From CAZQYB01 sp964597535 (GTDB lineage Bacteria > Planctomycetota > Phycisphaerae > Sedimentisphaerales > Anaerobacaceae): a stretch of 23,109 bases of DNA. A program made the translations under genes and the position numbers. The notes beneath the pieces are model-generated. The model searched no databases. It saw only the letters and a program-made list of their open reading frames with translations, and had not been told where the DNA came from. Below, piece after piece: positions 15,421 through 22,540 of the stretch. The DNA is taken from positions 1 to 23,109 of the forward strand of contig CAZQYB010000024.1 in assembly GCA_964597535.1 (NCBI GenBank), written 5' to 3'. Positions within the stretch are counted from its first letter, which is position 1. Each line of letters begins with the position of its first letter.

Positions 15421-16275
15421 GTGCGGTACATTGAGTTTGAAAAAGTTGTAAGAAAAGTGGAATCGCTTTGCATATCGGCCTGCTATGAATTGCCGGAGGA
15501 TGTTTTGGTGGCTCTTGAGGAGGCGGTGCGGAAGGAATCCAATCCAAAGGCAGTGACAATATTTAAAAAGCTTATTGACAATGCCCGGCAAGCGGCGGCT
15601 GAGGGGATACCATTGTGTCAGGATACCGGTCTTGCGGTGGTTTTTGTTGAGCAGGGCTGTGAGGTGGCTATAAGAGCCGACGCCGGCAAGACGCTGTTCG
15701 ATGCGATTAATGCCGGCGTCGCGGCCGGCTATGAAAAAGGGTATCTTCGGAAAAGTGTTGTTGGCGACCCCTTAAATGAACGGGAGAACACGGGCTCAAA
15801 TACGCCCGCCATAATTCATCATACAATTGTGCCGGGCGACAAGCTGAAAGTAACCATTATGGCTAAAGGTGGGGGGTGCGAAAACAAAAGCCGGTTCAAG
15901 ATGTTCAGGCCCACAGCCCAGAAAGAGCAAATAATTGATTGGGTTGTTGGTGTTGTCAAGGATGCCGGTGCTGATGCGTGTCCACCGTTTGTTGTCGGAG
16001 TGGGAATTGGGGGAGATTTTGAGCTTTGCTGTCTGTTGAGTAAAAAGGCGCTATTGCGGAATCTGGGCACGAAAAACAGTGATGAGTTTTATGCAGGGTT
16101 TGAAGCAGATTTGCTTTCGAGGGTCAATGCGCTCGGCCTGGGGCCACAAGGTCTTGGGGGAGATACCACCGCTTTGGCCTGTTTGGTGGAGACGGCCCCC
16201 TGTCATATTGCGTCACTGCCGGTAGCAGTAAATATCGGGTGCCATTCACATCGGCACAAGTCGGCGGTCATTTAA
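15421..16275 (+). CDS. Class I fumarate hydratase (or tartrate dehydratase family), alpha subunit
   Basis: The alpha part of the two-subunit iron-sulfur hydratases that interconvert fumarate and malate (or act on tartrate). The 284 residues have the typical pattern: IPLCQDTGLAVVF with Cys66, GDPLNERENTGSNTPA, the KGGGxENKS box at 149-156, DACPPFVVGVGIGG with Cys187, GLGPQGLGGDTTAL and NIGCHSHRH with Cys274. Cys66, 187 and 274 are spaced like the three 4Fe-4S ligands of the family. The usual Ser in KGGGSEN is Cys153 here. The start is a GTG at 15421 with no SD; the nearby ATG at 15398 is out of frame. No beta subunit is adjacent: the next gene is convergent, its stop overlapping by 4 bp. Confidence 0.9.
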   Translation: MRYIEFEKVVRKVESLCISACYELPEDVLVALEEAVRKESNPKAVTIFKKLIDNARQAAAEGIPLCQDTGLAVVFVEQGCEVAIRADAGKTLFDAINAGVAAGYEKGYLRKSVVGDPLNERENTGSNTPAIIHHTIVPGDKLKVTIMAKGGGCENKSRFKMFRPTAQKEQIIDWVVGVVKDAGADACPPFVVGVGIGGDFELCCLLSKKALLRNLGTKNSDEFYAGFEADLLSRVNALGLGPQGLGGDTTALACLVETAPCHIASLPVAVNIGCHSHRHKSAVI

Positions 16276-17294
16276 TTGGTAACGGTGCGAGGTTGTTTTT
16301 TCTGCTTTTCGAGCCAGGTCAGGGCGGCCTCGTATATGATTTCGTGACCGCCATCGAAAATCGTAACTCGCGCTTTGCCTGAGGTACTCCTAAACAAAGG
16401 GGCCTTTTTTCCGTAGTCTGGGTCGGTCAAATCCCTCTTTAAGTGCGGCGGGACCTGTACTTTTTGCACAAAATACCGGATGTCTTCTTCAGAAATACGG
16501 TCTTTTTCCAGGGCAACGAGATTGAATGCCCTTAATGAATGGCTGACCGAGACACCTCCGGAATGGTGGCCATCCTTTATGCCTGCGTTGATGTCGAGCG
16601 GCAGATGGATTGCTTTTTTGAGATAGGTAATCGGCGACCTTTTGCCGTATTGAAGGTCAACAGCGGGACTGGTTCCGGGAGGTCCGCCGCAGGATTTGAC
16701 AATATCGTCGGCGTGGCCGCATTTGAGACTTCTGCACTCAAAGTACCAATCCGCCAGGTTTGTAATAGGCACCCAGGAAGAGACGCCCGCCCAAATGTCC
16801 GGAGCTCGTGCGGCCATTAATAATGAGGTATAGCCGCCGCCGGAGGCCCCTATCAGATATATGCGGCTGGTATCAACATTTGCGTGCGTTTTGGCGTAAT
16901 CCACCGCACTGATAATATCGGCGACGACTAATTCGGAACCGGTGGCTTGCGGGTTTCTATTAGGCCCTCGGAAATTCGGGTGTATAAAGACCCAGCCCTT
17001 ATCGATGCACCACTGAGCATACGGGATGGACATTTTTTGAAGGTAATTGCCTGACCAGGTGTGCAGGGCGACCAGTAAAGGAACAGGCCTTTTTGTCATC
17101 GGGGCATAGAAGAGAGCGGGCTGGAATGTAGAGTCTGCGGAGCTGATGTACTTGATTCGGCTTATTTCCTGCGGCCAGGCTTCTGCGCTTACGGTACGGC
17201 GCTGTTGGTTTAAGTTAGTGCAGGATGTGAGTACAAGAATGATTGAGAGCACCACAACTGTTGAAAGGGATAGTTTATAACACATTGATTTCAT
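16272..17294 (-). CDS. Lipoprotein alpha/beta hydrolase (prolyl oligopeptidase/esterase-like)
   Basis: A 340-residue serine hydrolase anchored outside the membrane. The signal LSTVVVLSIILVLTSC ends in lipobox LTSC with Cys25. The fold markers are VALHTWSGN (oxyanion region, about 75-83), nucleophile Ser151 in GASGGGY, an Asp in the DINAGIKDGH region (about 233-242), and the likely catalytic His in FDGGHEIIYEAALTWL near the C-terminus. This matches peptidase S9/dienelactone-hydrolase-like or acetyl-xylan-esterase-like enzymes; the substrate cannot be told. The SD (AGGAG) overlaps the rsmA stop, and the gene starts 9 bp after it, so it is probably the last gene of the ribE-pdxA-rsmA unit. It is the only envelope protein of that unit. 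Confidence 0.85.
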   Translation of the reverse strand: MKSMCYKLSLSTVVVLSIILVLTSCTNLNQQRRTVSAEAWPQEISRIKYISSADSTFQPALFYAPMTKRPVPLLVALHTWSGNYLQKMSIPYAQWCIDKGWVFIHPNFRGPNRNPQATGSELVVADIISAVDYAKTHANVDTSRIYLIGASGGGYTSLLMAARAPDIWAGVSSWVPITNLADWYFECRSLKCGHADDIVKSCGGPPGTSPAVDLQYGKRSPITYLKKAIHLPLDINAGIKDGHHSGGVSVSHSLRAFNLVALEKDRISEEDIRYFVQKVQVPPHLKRDLTDPDYGKKAPLFRSTSGKARVTIFDGGHEIIYEAALTWLEKQKKQPRTVTN

Positions 17295-17303
17295 TTGTGC
17301 TTT

Positions 17304-18182
17304 TTACTCCTGGTTCAGCCGTTCGCTACATAAATTTGCTATGGCGATGTAGTTTTCGGGAGAGAGTTGGTCGGGACGTTGTGTTGGGTCGATAGAACAC
17401 TGCTCGAAGATTTCGGGCCAGTTTAAATCGTGAATCGCGAATCGTGTGCTGGTTTTTAACATCTTTCGGCGGTGCTGCATAAAAAGTTTTACCAGCTTGC
17501 TGAAAAGCTCCATATTCTTAATTCGTCCTGCTTTGGCCTTTCTGCGAATAAAACTGAGCATTGCGGAATCGACCCGCGGCCGGGGCCAAAAAACTGTTGG
17601 TTTCAACACCCTGAGCATTTTTACATCACCGGTGGCAGCCAAGAAGATGGTCAACAGGCCGTAGTGCTTCTCGCCCGGTTCGGCTGTGATTCGCTGAGCT
17701 ACTTCCTTCTGGACAGTAACATACATAGCATCCACCGTTACCAGCCCAGTAATCAGATTCAGCATCACCGGTGAAGCTACGCTGTAAGGCAGATTTGCGA
17801 CCAACAGGAACCGGCCTTTACGCTTTTTACGGGCTGGTGCGATTGTATCTGTAACCGATTGATTGATGTTGTGTTTGCTTTCCAGTATATCAACGTTGAC
17901 AATCTCAACGTTTTGTTTTTCTTCAAGCTGTTTTTTTGCGATTTCGGCAAGAGTCTTATCAAGCTCGACGGCGATGACCATACCGGCTTTATCGGCTAAG
18001 GCCTCGGTCAAAGAGCCCGTACCACAACCAACCTCAAGGACAATATCGCTATTTTTAATATGCGCAGAATCGACGAGCAGCCGCATCAAATTCAAGTCGA
18101 TGAGAAAATGTTGGCCGAGCCGTTTATTAGGACGGATGCCTGCCGATGCAAGCAACTGCTGGATTTGCTGCTTAGTCTGCAT
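17304..18182 (-). CDS. rsmA: 16S rRNA (A1518/A1519) dimethyltransferase
   Basis: SAM-dependent dimethylation of two adjacent adenines near the 3' end of 16S rRNA during small-subunit maturation. The 292 residues carry LGQHFLID (about 22-29), SAM motif I VLEVGCGTGSLT, motif IV NLPYSVASPVM (the NLPY that binds the target base), and the C-terminal RRKMLKT and DPTQRPDQLSPENY segments of KsgA/RsmA. Its placement after pdxA matches the classic pdxA-rsmA pair. No SD is evident before the ATG at 18182. Residues RFAIHDL near the C-terminus are encoded by three heptamer words (17425-17445). That part is alignable in length with other RsmA proteins, so this may be substitution rather than insertion. Confidence 0.95.
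   Translation of the reverse strand: MQTKQQIQQLLASAGIRPNKRLGQHFLIDLNLMRLLVDSAHIKNSDIVLEVGCGTGSLTEALADKAGMVIAVELDKTLAEIAKKQLEEKQNVEIVNVDILESKHNINQSVTDTIAPARKKRKGRFLLVANLPYSVASPVMLNLITGLVTVDAMYVTVQKEVAQRITAEPGEKHYGLLTIFLAATGDVKMLRVLKPTVFWPRPRVDSAMLSFIRRKAKAGRIKNMELFSKLVKLFMQHRRKMLKTSTRFAIHDLNWPEIFEQCSIDPTQRPDQLSPENYIAIANLCSERLNQE
17425..17445. repeat. Possible short heptamer-word run inside rsmA
   Basis: Three consecutive words AAATCGT, GAATCGC, GAATCGT (21 bp, 7 codons). AAATCGT is also the first word of the array in recG. It could be a minimal array copy or chance within coding sequence. Confidence 0.35.
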
Positions 18183-18206
18183 CTATTCACTGAAAAAATA
18201 AAAGAA

Positions 18207-18282
18207 CAAAAATCAAAATTATGGAGTTCCTTAGGTACGACTTCCTTAATTTTGCATTTTGCATTTTAATTTTTGATTTTCC
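18207..18282. repeat. Inverted heptamer-word array (copy 8) at the pdxA 3' end
   Basis: Left half: CAAAAAT, CAAAATT. Right half, 18248-18282: AATTTTG, CATTTTG, CATTTTA, ATTTTTG, ATTTTCC (5 x 7 bp). CAAAATTA and TAATTTTG form an 8-bp stem across the 27-bp centre. The right half encodes the last residues of PdxA (KENQKLKCKMQN), a tail not expected in the family; the left half is in the pdxA-rsmA gap. Confidence 0.75.
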
Positions 18283-19322
18283 TTAGCTGCAGCCATTTGT
18301 ATTGCAGTGGTTATGGCTGATTTCATACCTGTGGGGTTGGCAAGGTTCTGACCTGCGATATCGAAAGCTGTTCCGTGAGCGGGCGATGTTCTGATTATAG
18401 GGATGCCGATGGTAACATTAACGGCCTTATCGAATGCGAGCAGTTTTACAGGTATCATGCCCTGGTCGTGATACATTGCGACGACGGCATCGAATTGGCC
18501 GTTCACGGCTCGCAAAAAAAGCGTATCGGCAGGGAACGGGCCGGCGCAATTTATCCCTTGCTCCTGTGCCAAAAGAATCGCAGGTGATATTATGCGCTGC
18601 TCTTCGTCACCGAATTGGCCGTTTTCGCCGGCGTGTGGATTAAGAGCTGCAACGGCGATTCTGGGGGTCTCAACGTTAAAGTACTCCTTCAAAGCGTCGT
18701 TTAACAGGTCTATCGGTTCGAATACACAGCCGATTGTGAATTTGTGGCGAACTTCAAACAGCGCCTCGTGAATTGTCGCCAGCGCCAGCTTTATGGGCCC
18801 GGCGACGAACATCATCGCGTAGCGTTGTGATTTGCATCGGTCGGCGAGCATTTCTGTATGACCGGGCCATTTGGCGCCGGCTAAATTCCAACTGGTTTTG
18901 TTGATTGGTGCCGTCACTATGGCGTCGATTATGCCATCGCGTGCGGCGTCGATGGCGTCGAGACAAAATCTTATAGATGCCTCTCCGGCTATCCTGCTGG
19001 GGGCTTTAATCCAGGATGGGACAGAATACTCATCGTAATCGGCTACAACGACTTTGCAGGGGACATCGGCGGTGATTTTTTCGTGCTGATACCGGCCCCA
19101 GAAAGGTTCAATCTCGGCCTTGTCGGCGGCGTAGGCGAGTTGCTCGTGCATGCCAAAGATAATGAATTTTGCAGCGCGGCGTATGTCGGGGTCGGCCAGT
19201 GCCTTTACGACAACCTCAGGGCCGATACCCGCCGGGTCACCCATTGTTATGCCCACGACCGGCTGATTGTCTATCGAATTGTTGTCGTTGTTTTTCATAA
19301 TAGTGTTTATCTTAGAAGCCAA
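18246..19322 (-). CDS. pdxA: 4-hydroxythreonine-4-phosphate dehydrogenase
   Basis: NAD-dependent oxidation of 4-phosphooxy-threonine in the DXP-dependent pathway to pyridoxal phosphate; needs a divalent metal. Clear PdxA blocks: GITMGDPAGIGPEV near the N-terminus, KTSWNLAG, metal-binding His in WPGHTEMLAD, LNPHAGENGQFG, and MYHDQGMIPVK followed by RTSPAHGTAFDIAG. The longest frame starts with a TTG at 19322 that overlaps ribE by 11 bp; the ATG at 19298 (350 aa) is more likely. The last 12 or so residues are translated from a heptamer array. Sits between ribE and rsmA on one strand, a cofactor and ribosome-maturation unit. Confidence 0.95.
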   Translation of the reverse strand: MASKINTIMKNNDNNSIDNQPVVGITMGDPAGIGPEVVVKALADPDIRRAAKFIIFGMHEQLAYAADKAEIEPFWGRYQHEKITADVPCKVVVADYDEYSVPSWIKAPSRIAGEASIRFCLDAIDAARDGIIDAIVTAPINKTSWNLAGAKWPGHTEMLADRCKSQRYAMMFVAGPIKLALATIHEALFEVRHKFTIGCVFEPIDLLNDALKEYFNVETPRIAVAALNPHAGENGQFGDEEQRIISPAILLAQEQGINCAGPFPADTLFLRAVNGQFDAVVAMYHDQGMIPVKLLAFDKAVNVTIGIPIIRTSPAHGTAFDIAGQNLANPTGMKSAITTAIQMAAAKENQKLKCKMQN

Positions 19323-19953
19323 GTTCTCTTAGCTTTTCCACAGTCAACCCTTGTTTCTGCGGCAGGATTTTTTCGAACTGCTTTTTCATTATTTTTGCAA
19401 TTATGTCCGTTTCAATATTTACCTCATCTGCGATTTTTGCTTTGCCGAGTGTGGTATTTTTCAGCGTCTGCGGTATTACGGCGGCGCTGAAGCTGCTTTC
19501 GTTCATATTTGCTATCGTCAGAGAAATTCCATCAACAGCGACTGAGCCTTTGACTACCATCTGGTCGAGCAGTTCCGGCTTGGCGGTGAATTCTATATCG
19601 GCGAATTGCCCGTGCCTGTGAATTGTTTTTATTGTTGCTGTGCCGTCGATATGGCCGAGTACGAAATGTCCGCCGATGCGGTCGGAGGGCATTAGGGCAC
19701 GTTCGATATTGACCGGCGAAGAGGGTTTTAATTGGCCGAGGGTTGATTTTTCAAGCGTCTCGGAGCTTATGTCGAAGGTTGCGAGGCCGCTTTTAAGCCC
19801 GGCGATGGTCAGGCAGACGCCGTTTACGGCTATGCTATCGCCGATTTTGGTTTTGTCGGCCAAGTGCCCAAGGTCTATGGCCATCTGTATTGCGCCTGTG
19901 CCTCGGTGAACCGATTTTACCGTGCGAACTGCTTCAATAAGCCCTGTGAACAT
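19312..19953 (-). CDS. ribE: Riboflavin synthase alpha chain
   Basis: Dismutates two 6,7-dimethyl-8-ribityllumazine to riboflavin; a trimer of two-barrel subunits. The canonical MFTGLIE start is the ATG at 19953, giving 213 residues; the frame is open further upstream but that part is leader. Two lumazine-binding repeats are visible: GDSIAVNGVCLT and GHFVLGHIDG in the first and at the domain junction, KGSVAVDGISLT and IPQTLKNTTL in the second, then NIETDIIAK. First gene of the minus-strand unit ribE-pdxA-rsmA-hydrolase, with a promoter at 20000-20027. The leader is too short for an FMN riboswitch and none is seen. No other rib gene is adjacent. Confidence 0.95.
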   Translation of the reverse strand: MFTGLIEAVRTVKSVHRGTGAIQMAIDLGHLADKTKIGDSIAVNGVCLTIAGLKSGLATFDISSETLEKSTLGQLKPSSPVNIERALMPSDRIGGHFVLGHIDGTATIKTIHRHGQFADIEFTAKPELLDQMVVKGSVAVDGISLTIANMNESSFSAAVIPQTLKNTTLGKAKIADEVNIETDIIAKIMKKQFEKILPQKQGLTVEKLRELGF

Positions 19954-19968
19954 AAAAAACCCGCTAAA

Positions 19969-19997
19969 TTGACAGTTGATTATGAATTCTTTATAAT
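19969..19997 (+). promoter_or_regulatory. Consensus-perfect sigma70-type promoter
   Basis: TTGACA at 19969-19974, exactly 17 nt, TATAAT at 19992-19997. Predicted start near 20004, about 60 nt before the ATG at 20064. It should drive the 20064-22367 gene unit. It interleaves with the divergent ribE promoter. Confidence 0.75.
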
Positions 19998-19999
19998 TG

Positions 20000-20027
20000 A
20001 TTTTAGCGTTTAGTTCTCTTTTATCAA
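20000..20027 (-). promoter_or_regulatory. Predicted sigma70-type promoter for ribE
   Basis: Minus strand: TTGATA, 16 nt, TAAAAT (5/6 matches each). Predicted start near 19993, inside the -10 of the divergent promoter, so the two promoters cannot be occupied together. An 8-bp inverted repeat (AAATTGAC at 19967-19974, GTCAATTT at 20030-20037) brackets both. Confidence 0.6.
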
Positions 20028-20063
20028 TAGTCAATTTGCCGGCAGGAAAGACTGGGGATAATT

Positions 20064-20549
20064 ATGAGTACATTCTGGCTGAAAATAGCAGGTCTTGTGG
20101 TTGTTGTCCTGGGCGTGATTGTTTTGATAAGTGTTTTTTCGTCTTCTGAACCTGAGCCGGAAGGGGAGCATAAACCAAAGACTTTTCATGAGCAAATAAG
20201 AAAAGACGATGAGAGACTACGGGCTGACCCGGAGTTGAGACGACCGCCACTGGCGAATCAGAGGTCCGAGGGGGAAAAGCCAGCTAAGCCGCAGTTCAGA
20301 GAGCTTTCCGAGATAGAAAGGATAGATGCTGAGAAACTTTTCAATGTGGCGTTGCAGCATCGCAAGATGGGGAGACTGCAGGGTATAGGGCTTAAGACAA
20401 TGGTTGATTGTTGCCGCCAGATAATTGAGAAATATCCGGGTAGCGTTTACGCTTTTAAGGCAAAGAGAATGCTGGCTGACATTCCAGAACGGTTCCGGTC
20501 CCGATACAATATAACCGAAGAAGAAATTGACCTTGGGGGCTGGAAATAG
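20064..20549 (+). CDS. Small membrane-anchored TPR-like protein
   Basis: A 161-residue product with an uncleaved-looking N-terminal membrane segment (about 5-26, LKIAGLVVVVLGVIVLISVF), then a charged, Pro/Glu/Arg-rich linker (about 28-85) and a C-terminal helical domain. AEKLFNVALQHRKMGR...QIIEKYPGSVYAFKAKRMLADIP has the spacing of one and a half TPR units. Function unknown. The SD GGGGA is about 6 nt before the ATG. First gene after the consensus promoter and 14 bp upstream of the thymidylate-synthase-like gene, probably cotranscribed with it. Confidence 0.75.
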   Translation: MSTFWLKIAGLVVVVLGVIVLISVFSSSEPEPEGEHKPKTFHEQIRKDDERLRADPELRRPPLANQRSEGEKPAKPQFRELSEIERIDAEKLFNVALQHRKMGRLQGIGLKTMVDCCRQIIEKYPGSVYAFKAKRMLADIPERFRSRYNITEEEIDLGGWK

Positions 20550-20563
20550 AAAAAGACAAATCC

Positions 20564-21478
20564 ATGGAGCAGGAGATAAATAACCGCAGTCGTGTTGGGG
20601 CTGACATGCCTGTAATCTTGATTACTGCTGATTGTCTTCCGGAGGCGTGGGAGAGGGCTGTTCTGGCGGTTTGGGATGAAGGGCTTGAGGTCAAGACCCA
20701 GTATGATAAGCCGGAAGACCCGCCCAGCAAGGATGCAACGGTTGTTGTTACCATCACGAATCCGCTTGGTGAGCCGAGGGTTCATAGAAATTTCCCCGGC
20801 GGACCCGCAGAGCTTGAGGTGTATCGGCAGGAGGTTGTCAGCGGTATTCACGACCACTGGATAGACCCTGCTGCGGGCAAGTGGACCTATACCTATCACG
20901 AGCGGTTGTTTGCATATTGTCCGGTGGAAAATATACGAGAGTCCGGTTCTGCCAAAGCGTTCAGGAAAGTTGACCAGATTCAATATATCATCGATTGTCT
21001 GTCGCAGGCCGGTCACAGCCGAAGGGCGCAGGCGATAACCTGGATGCCCACCGCTGACCCAAAGACAGACGACCCACCCTGTCTCCAGCGGATATGGTGC
21101 AGATTGGTGGCTGAGCCCGAGAGTTCGACGGGCGAAATGGCACTTAATATGAATACGCACTGGCGCAGCAGAGACCTTTACAAGGCGTGGTTTATGAATG
21201 TCTATGCCTTTACTGAGCTTCAAAGGATTATCGCTGAGGGGATATCGGCAAAGATAAATCGGCCAGTGACAGTGGGCAGATATGTTGACATAAGTGATTC
21301 GCTGCATATCTACGGGAGATATTTTAACGAGGTAGCCGGCGAGGTGGAAAAGATGCGGCAAAGCCCATTTAACGAGCGTGCCTGGGAGAGCACCCACCCC
21401 GCCTTTGAAGCGATGGCGCAGGAGGCCAGAGAAAAGCTGGCCCGGGACCCTGACTGGTATGCAAAGGCGAGGGGTTGA
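20564..21478 (+). CDS. Divergent thymidylate synthase (ThyA superfamily)
   Basis: Likely methylates dUMP to dTMP using methylene-tetrahydrofolate. Numbered from 20564 (304 aa): phosphate Arg pair SRRAQAITW at 152-160 (E. coli SRRIIVSAW), catalytic Cys173 in DPPC, HWRSRD 199-204 (E. coli YQRSCD), Asn212 exactly 8 residues after the Asp, as Asn177 is in E. coli, and SLHIYGRY with His248 and Tyr250 (E. coli THLY). YTYHERLFAY aligns with the VYGKQWRAW segment and VDQIQYIIDCL with IDQITTVL. The Asn favours dUMP over dCMP, since dCMP hydroxymethylases have Asp. Oddities: the His after the catalytic Cys is Leu174, and the usual Gln before RS is Trp200. An alternative ATG at 20606 has a GGGG SD and starts at PVILITADCLPEAW, perhaps the true start. 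Family membership is firm, activity less so. Confidence 0.8.
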   Translation: MEQEINNRSRVGADMPVILITADCLPEAWERAVLAVWDEGLEVKTQYDKPEDPPSKDATVVVTITNPLGEPRVHRNFPGGPAELEVYRQEVVSGIHDHWIDPAAGKWTYTYHERLFAYCPVENIRESGSAKAFRKVDQIQYIIDCLSQAGHSRRAQAITWMPTADPKTDDPPCLQRIWCRLVAEPESSTGEMALNMNTHWRSRDLYKAWFMNVYAFTELQRIIAEGISAKINRPVTVGRYVDISDSLHIYGRYFNEVAGEVEKMRQSPFNERAWESTHPAFEAMAQEAREKLARDPDWYAKARG

Positions 21479-21509
21479 AATCAAATTAACACTGAAGGGT
21501 GGCAAGGTA

Positions 21510-22367
21510 ATGACCTTAATTGTTAACGGCGAAAAAATTGGAGATTCGATGATACAGCGGGAGGTTGAGCGGCTGAAGCCGGATTATGAGAAGGCGTTCA
21601 GAGACCAGCCACAGGAGGAGCGAGAGTCTCAGTTACTTGATTGGTCCAGAGAGAATGTGATTGAAATGGTTCTGCTAAAGCAGGAGGCAGAAAGGCGCAT
21701 CGGCCATATACCGGAAAACGAAGTTACGGCTTTAATGGCGCAATTTAAAAAACAGCATGACAGTGAGGCGGAGTTCTACAAGGAATTCAATGTGCAGGAT
21801 GATGAGAAGACGAAGGGAATCATTCGGTCGACGCTCAAACTTAATCGGCTGTTTGAGGATATCCATAAGGGGCTGCCTGAGCCGGCAAAAGATGCGGTTC
21901 GGCAATATTATGAGGAAAATAAAGAGCAGTTCAAATCGGCGGAACAAGTCAGGGTAAGCCATATAGTAAAGTATATAAACTGGCAGAGCGATGAGGCGAC
22001 TGCCGAAAATGTGATAAGAAAAGCGCAAGATGAATTAAAAAATGGTGCAGTCTTTGAAACGGTTGTCGCGAATTATTCCGACTGTCTAGAAAATGATGGC
22101 GACCTGGGTTATATCACAAGAGGCCAGATGGTCGAGGAGTTCGAGGATGTTGTTTTTAACTTAGGTGCCGGGAGGACGAGCGAAGTTTTTCGCACCCGCT
22201 TCGGATTTCATATAGCAAAGTTGTATGATAGAAAACCGGTGGTCGTACCCGCTTTTGAAGAAGTCAAAGACCAGATAACCAATGAGCTTAAAGATAAGAT
22301 GCGAGCGGAAGCCGTCGAGGAGTTTATAGACCGATTAAAAGGCAAGGCCAAAATCGAAGAAACATAA
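21510..22367 (+). CDS. Parvulin-type peptidyl-prolyl cis-trans isomerase
   Basis: Catalyses proline isomerisation in folding proteins. The 285-residue product from the ATG at 21510 (AAGG just upstream) begins MTLIVNGEKIGDSMI, as in SurA/PpiC/PrsA proteins, but without a signal peptide, so it is probably cytoplasmic. The N-terminal helical chaperone region spans about 12-135. The parvulin domain spans 146-242 with VRVSHIVKY (His151), DGDLGYITRGQMVEEFEDVVF and FGFHIAKL (His234). The frame is open further upstream (21378) across the end of the previous gene, but that extension is Arg/Pro-rich overlap without family support. Follows the thymidylate-synthase-like gene by 31 bp, likely in the same transcript. 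In E. coli surA is next to pdxA-rsmA; here a PPIase is about 2 kb from pdxA but on the other strand. Confidence 0.9.
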   Translation: MTLIVNGEKIGDSMIQREVERLKPDYEKAFRDQPQEERESQLLDWSRENVIEMVLLKQEAERRIGHIPENEVTALMAQFKKQHDSEAEFYKEFNVQDDEKTKGIIRSTLKLNRLFEDIHKGLPEPAKDAVRQYYEENKEQFKSAEQVRVSHIVKYINWQSDEATAENVIRKAQDELKNGAVFETVVANYSDCLENDGDLGYITRGQMVEEFEDVVFNLGAGRTSEVFRTRFGFHIAKLYDRKPVVVPAFEEVKDQITNELKDKMRAEAVEEFIDRLKGKAKIEET

Positions 22368-22504
22368 GGGGGCGTATAAAAAAGTGGTATTGCCCGGTCT
22401 GTTGTAGAGCGTTGAGATTACGGTGTAACGGCGCATTGGGTGCATCTGGTGCCCCGCGAGAGTTTATCGGGCTATTATAAAAAATAAAAAAGAGGGGGCT
22501 TGAT
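22368..22504. other. Noncoding stretch upstream of the RNA promoter
   Basis: No plausible gene on either strand. It holds a weak hairpin (CCCG, 11 nt, CGGG near 22454-22472) followed by an A-rich block at 22476-22491 that could act as an UP element for the promoter just downstream. No T-rich terminator for the PPIase gene is seen. Confidence 0.4.
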
Positions 22505-22533
22505 TTGCCCCATCGGGATTTTTGTGTTATATT
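22505..22533 (+). promoter_or_regulatory. Predicted promoter of the structured RNA
   Basis: TTGCCC, 17 nt, TATATT (4/6 and 5/6 matches). Predicted start near 22540-22541. An A-rich block (22476-22491) lies about 50-65 bp upstream of the start, as UP elements of stable-RNA promoters do. Confidence 0.5.
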
Positions 22534-22540
22534 TTATTAG

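Noticed and set aside
19954..20063. FMN riboswitch upstream of ribE
   Set aside because: The leader is about 40 nt, too short, and lacks the conserved RFN-element segments.
20447..21505. Long minus-strand frame (352 codons) opposite the thymidylate-synthase-like gene
   Set aside because: The plus-strand gene has conserved catalytic motifs and a promoter; the minus product has no recognisable features.
22368..22500. tRNA or second small RNA after the PPIase gene
   Set aside because: No cloverleaf with a proper T-arm could be drawn; only weak short stems were found.
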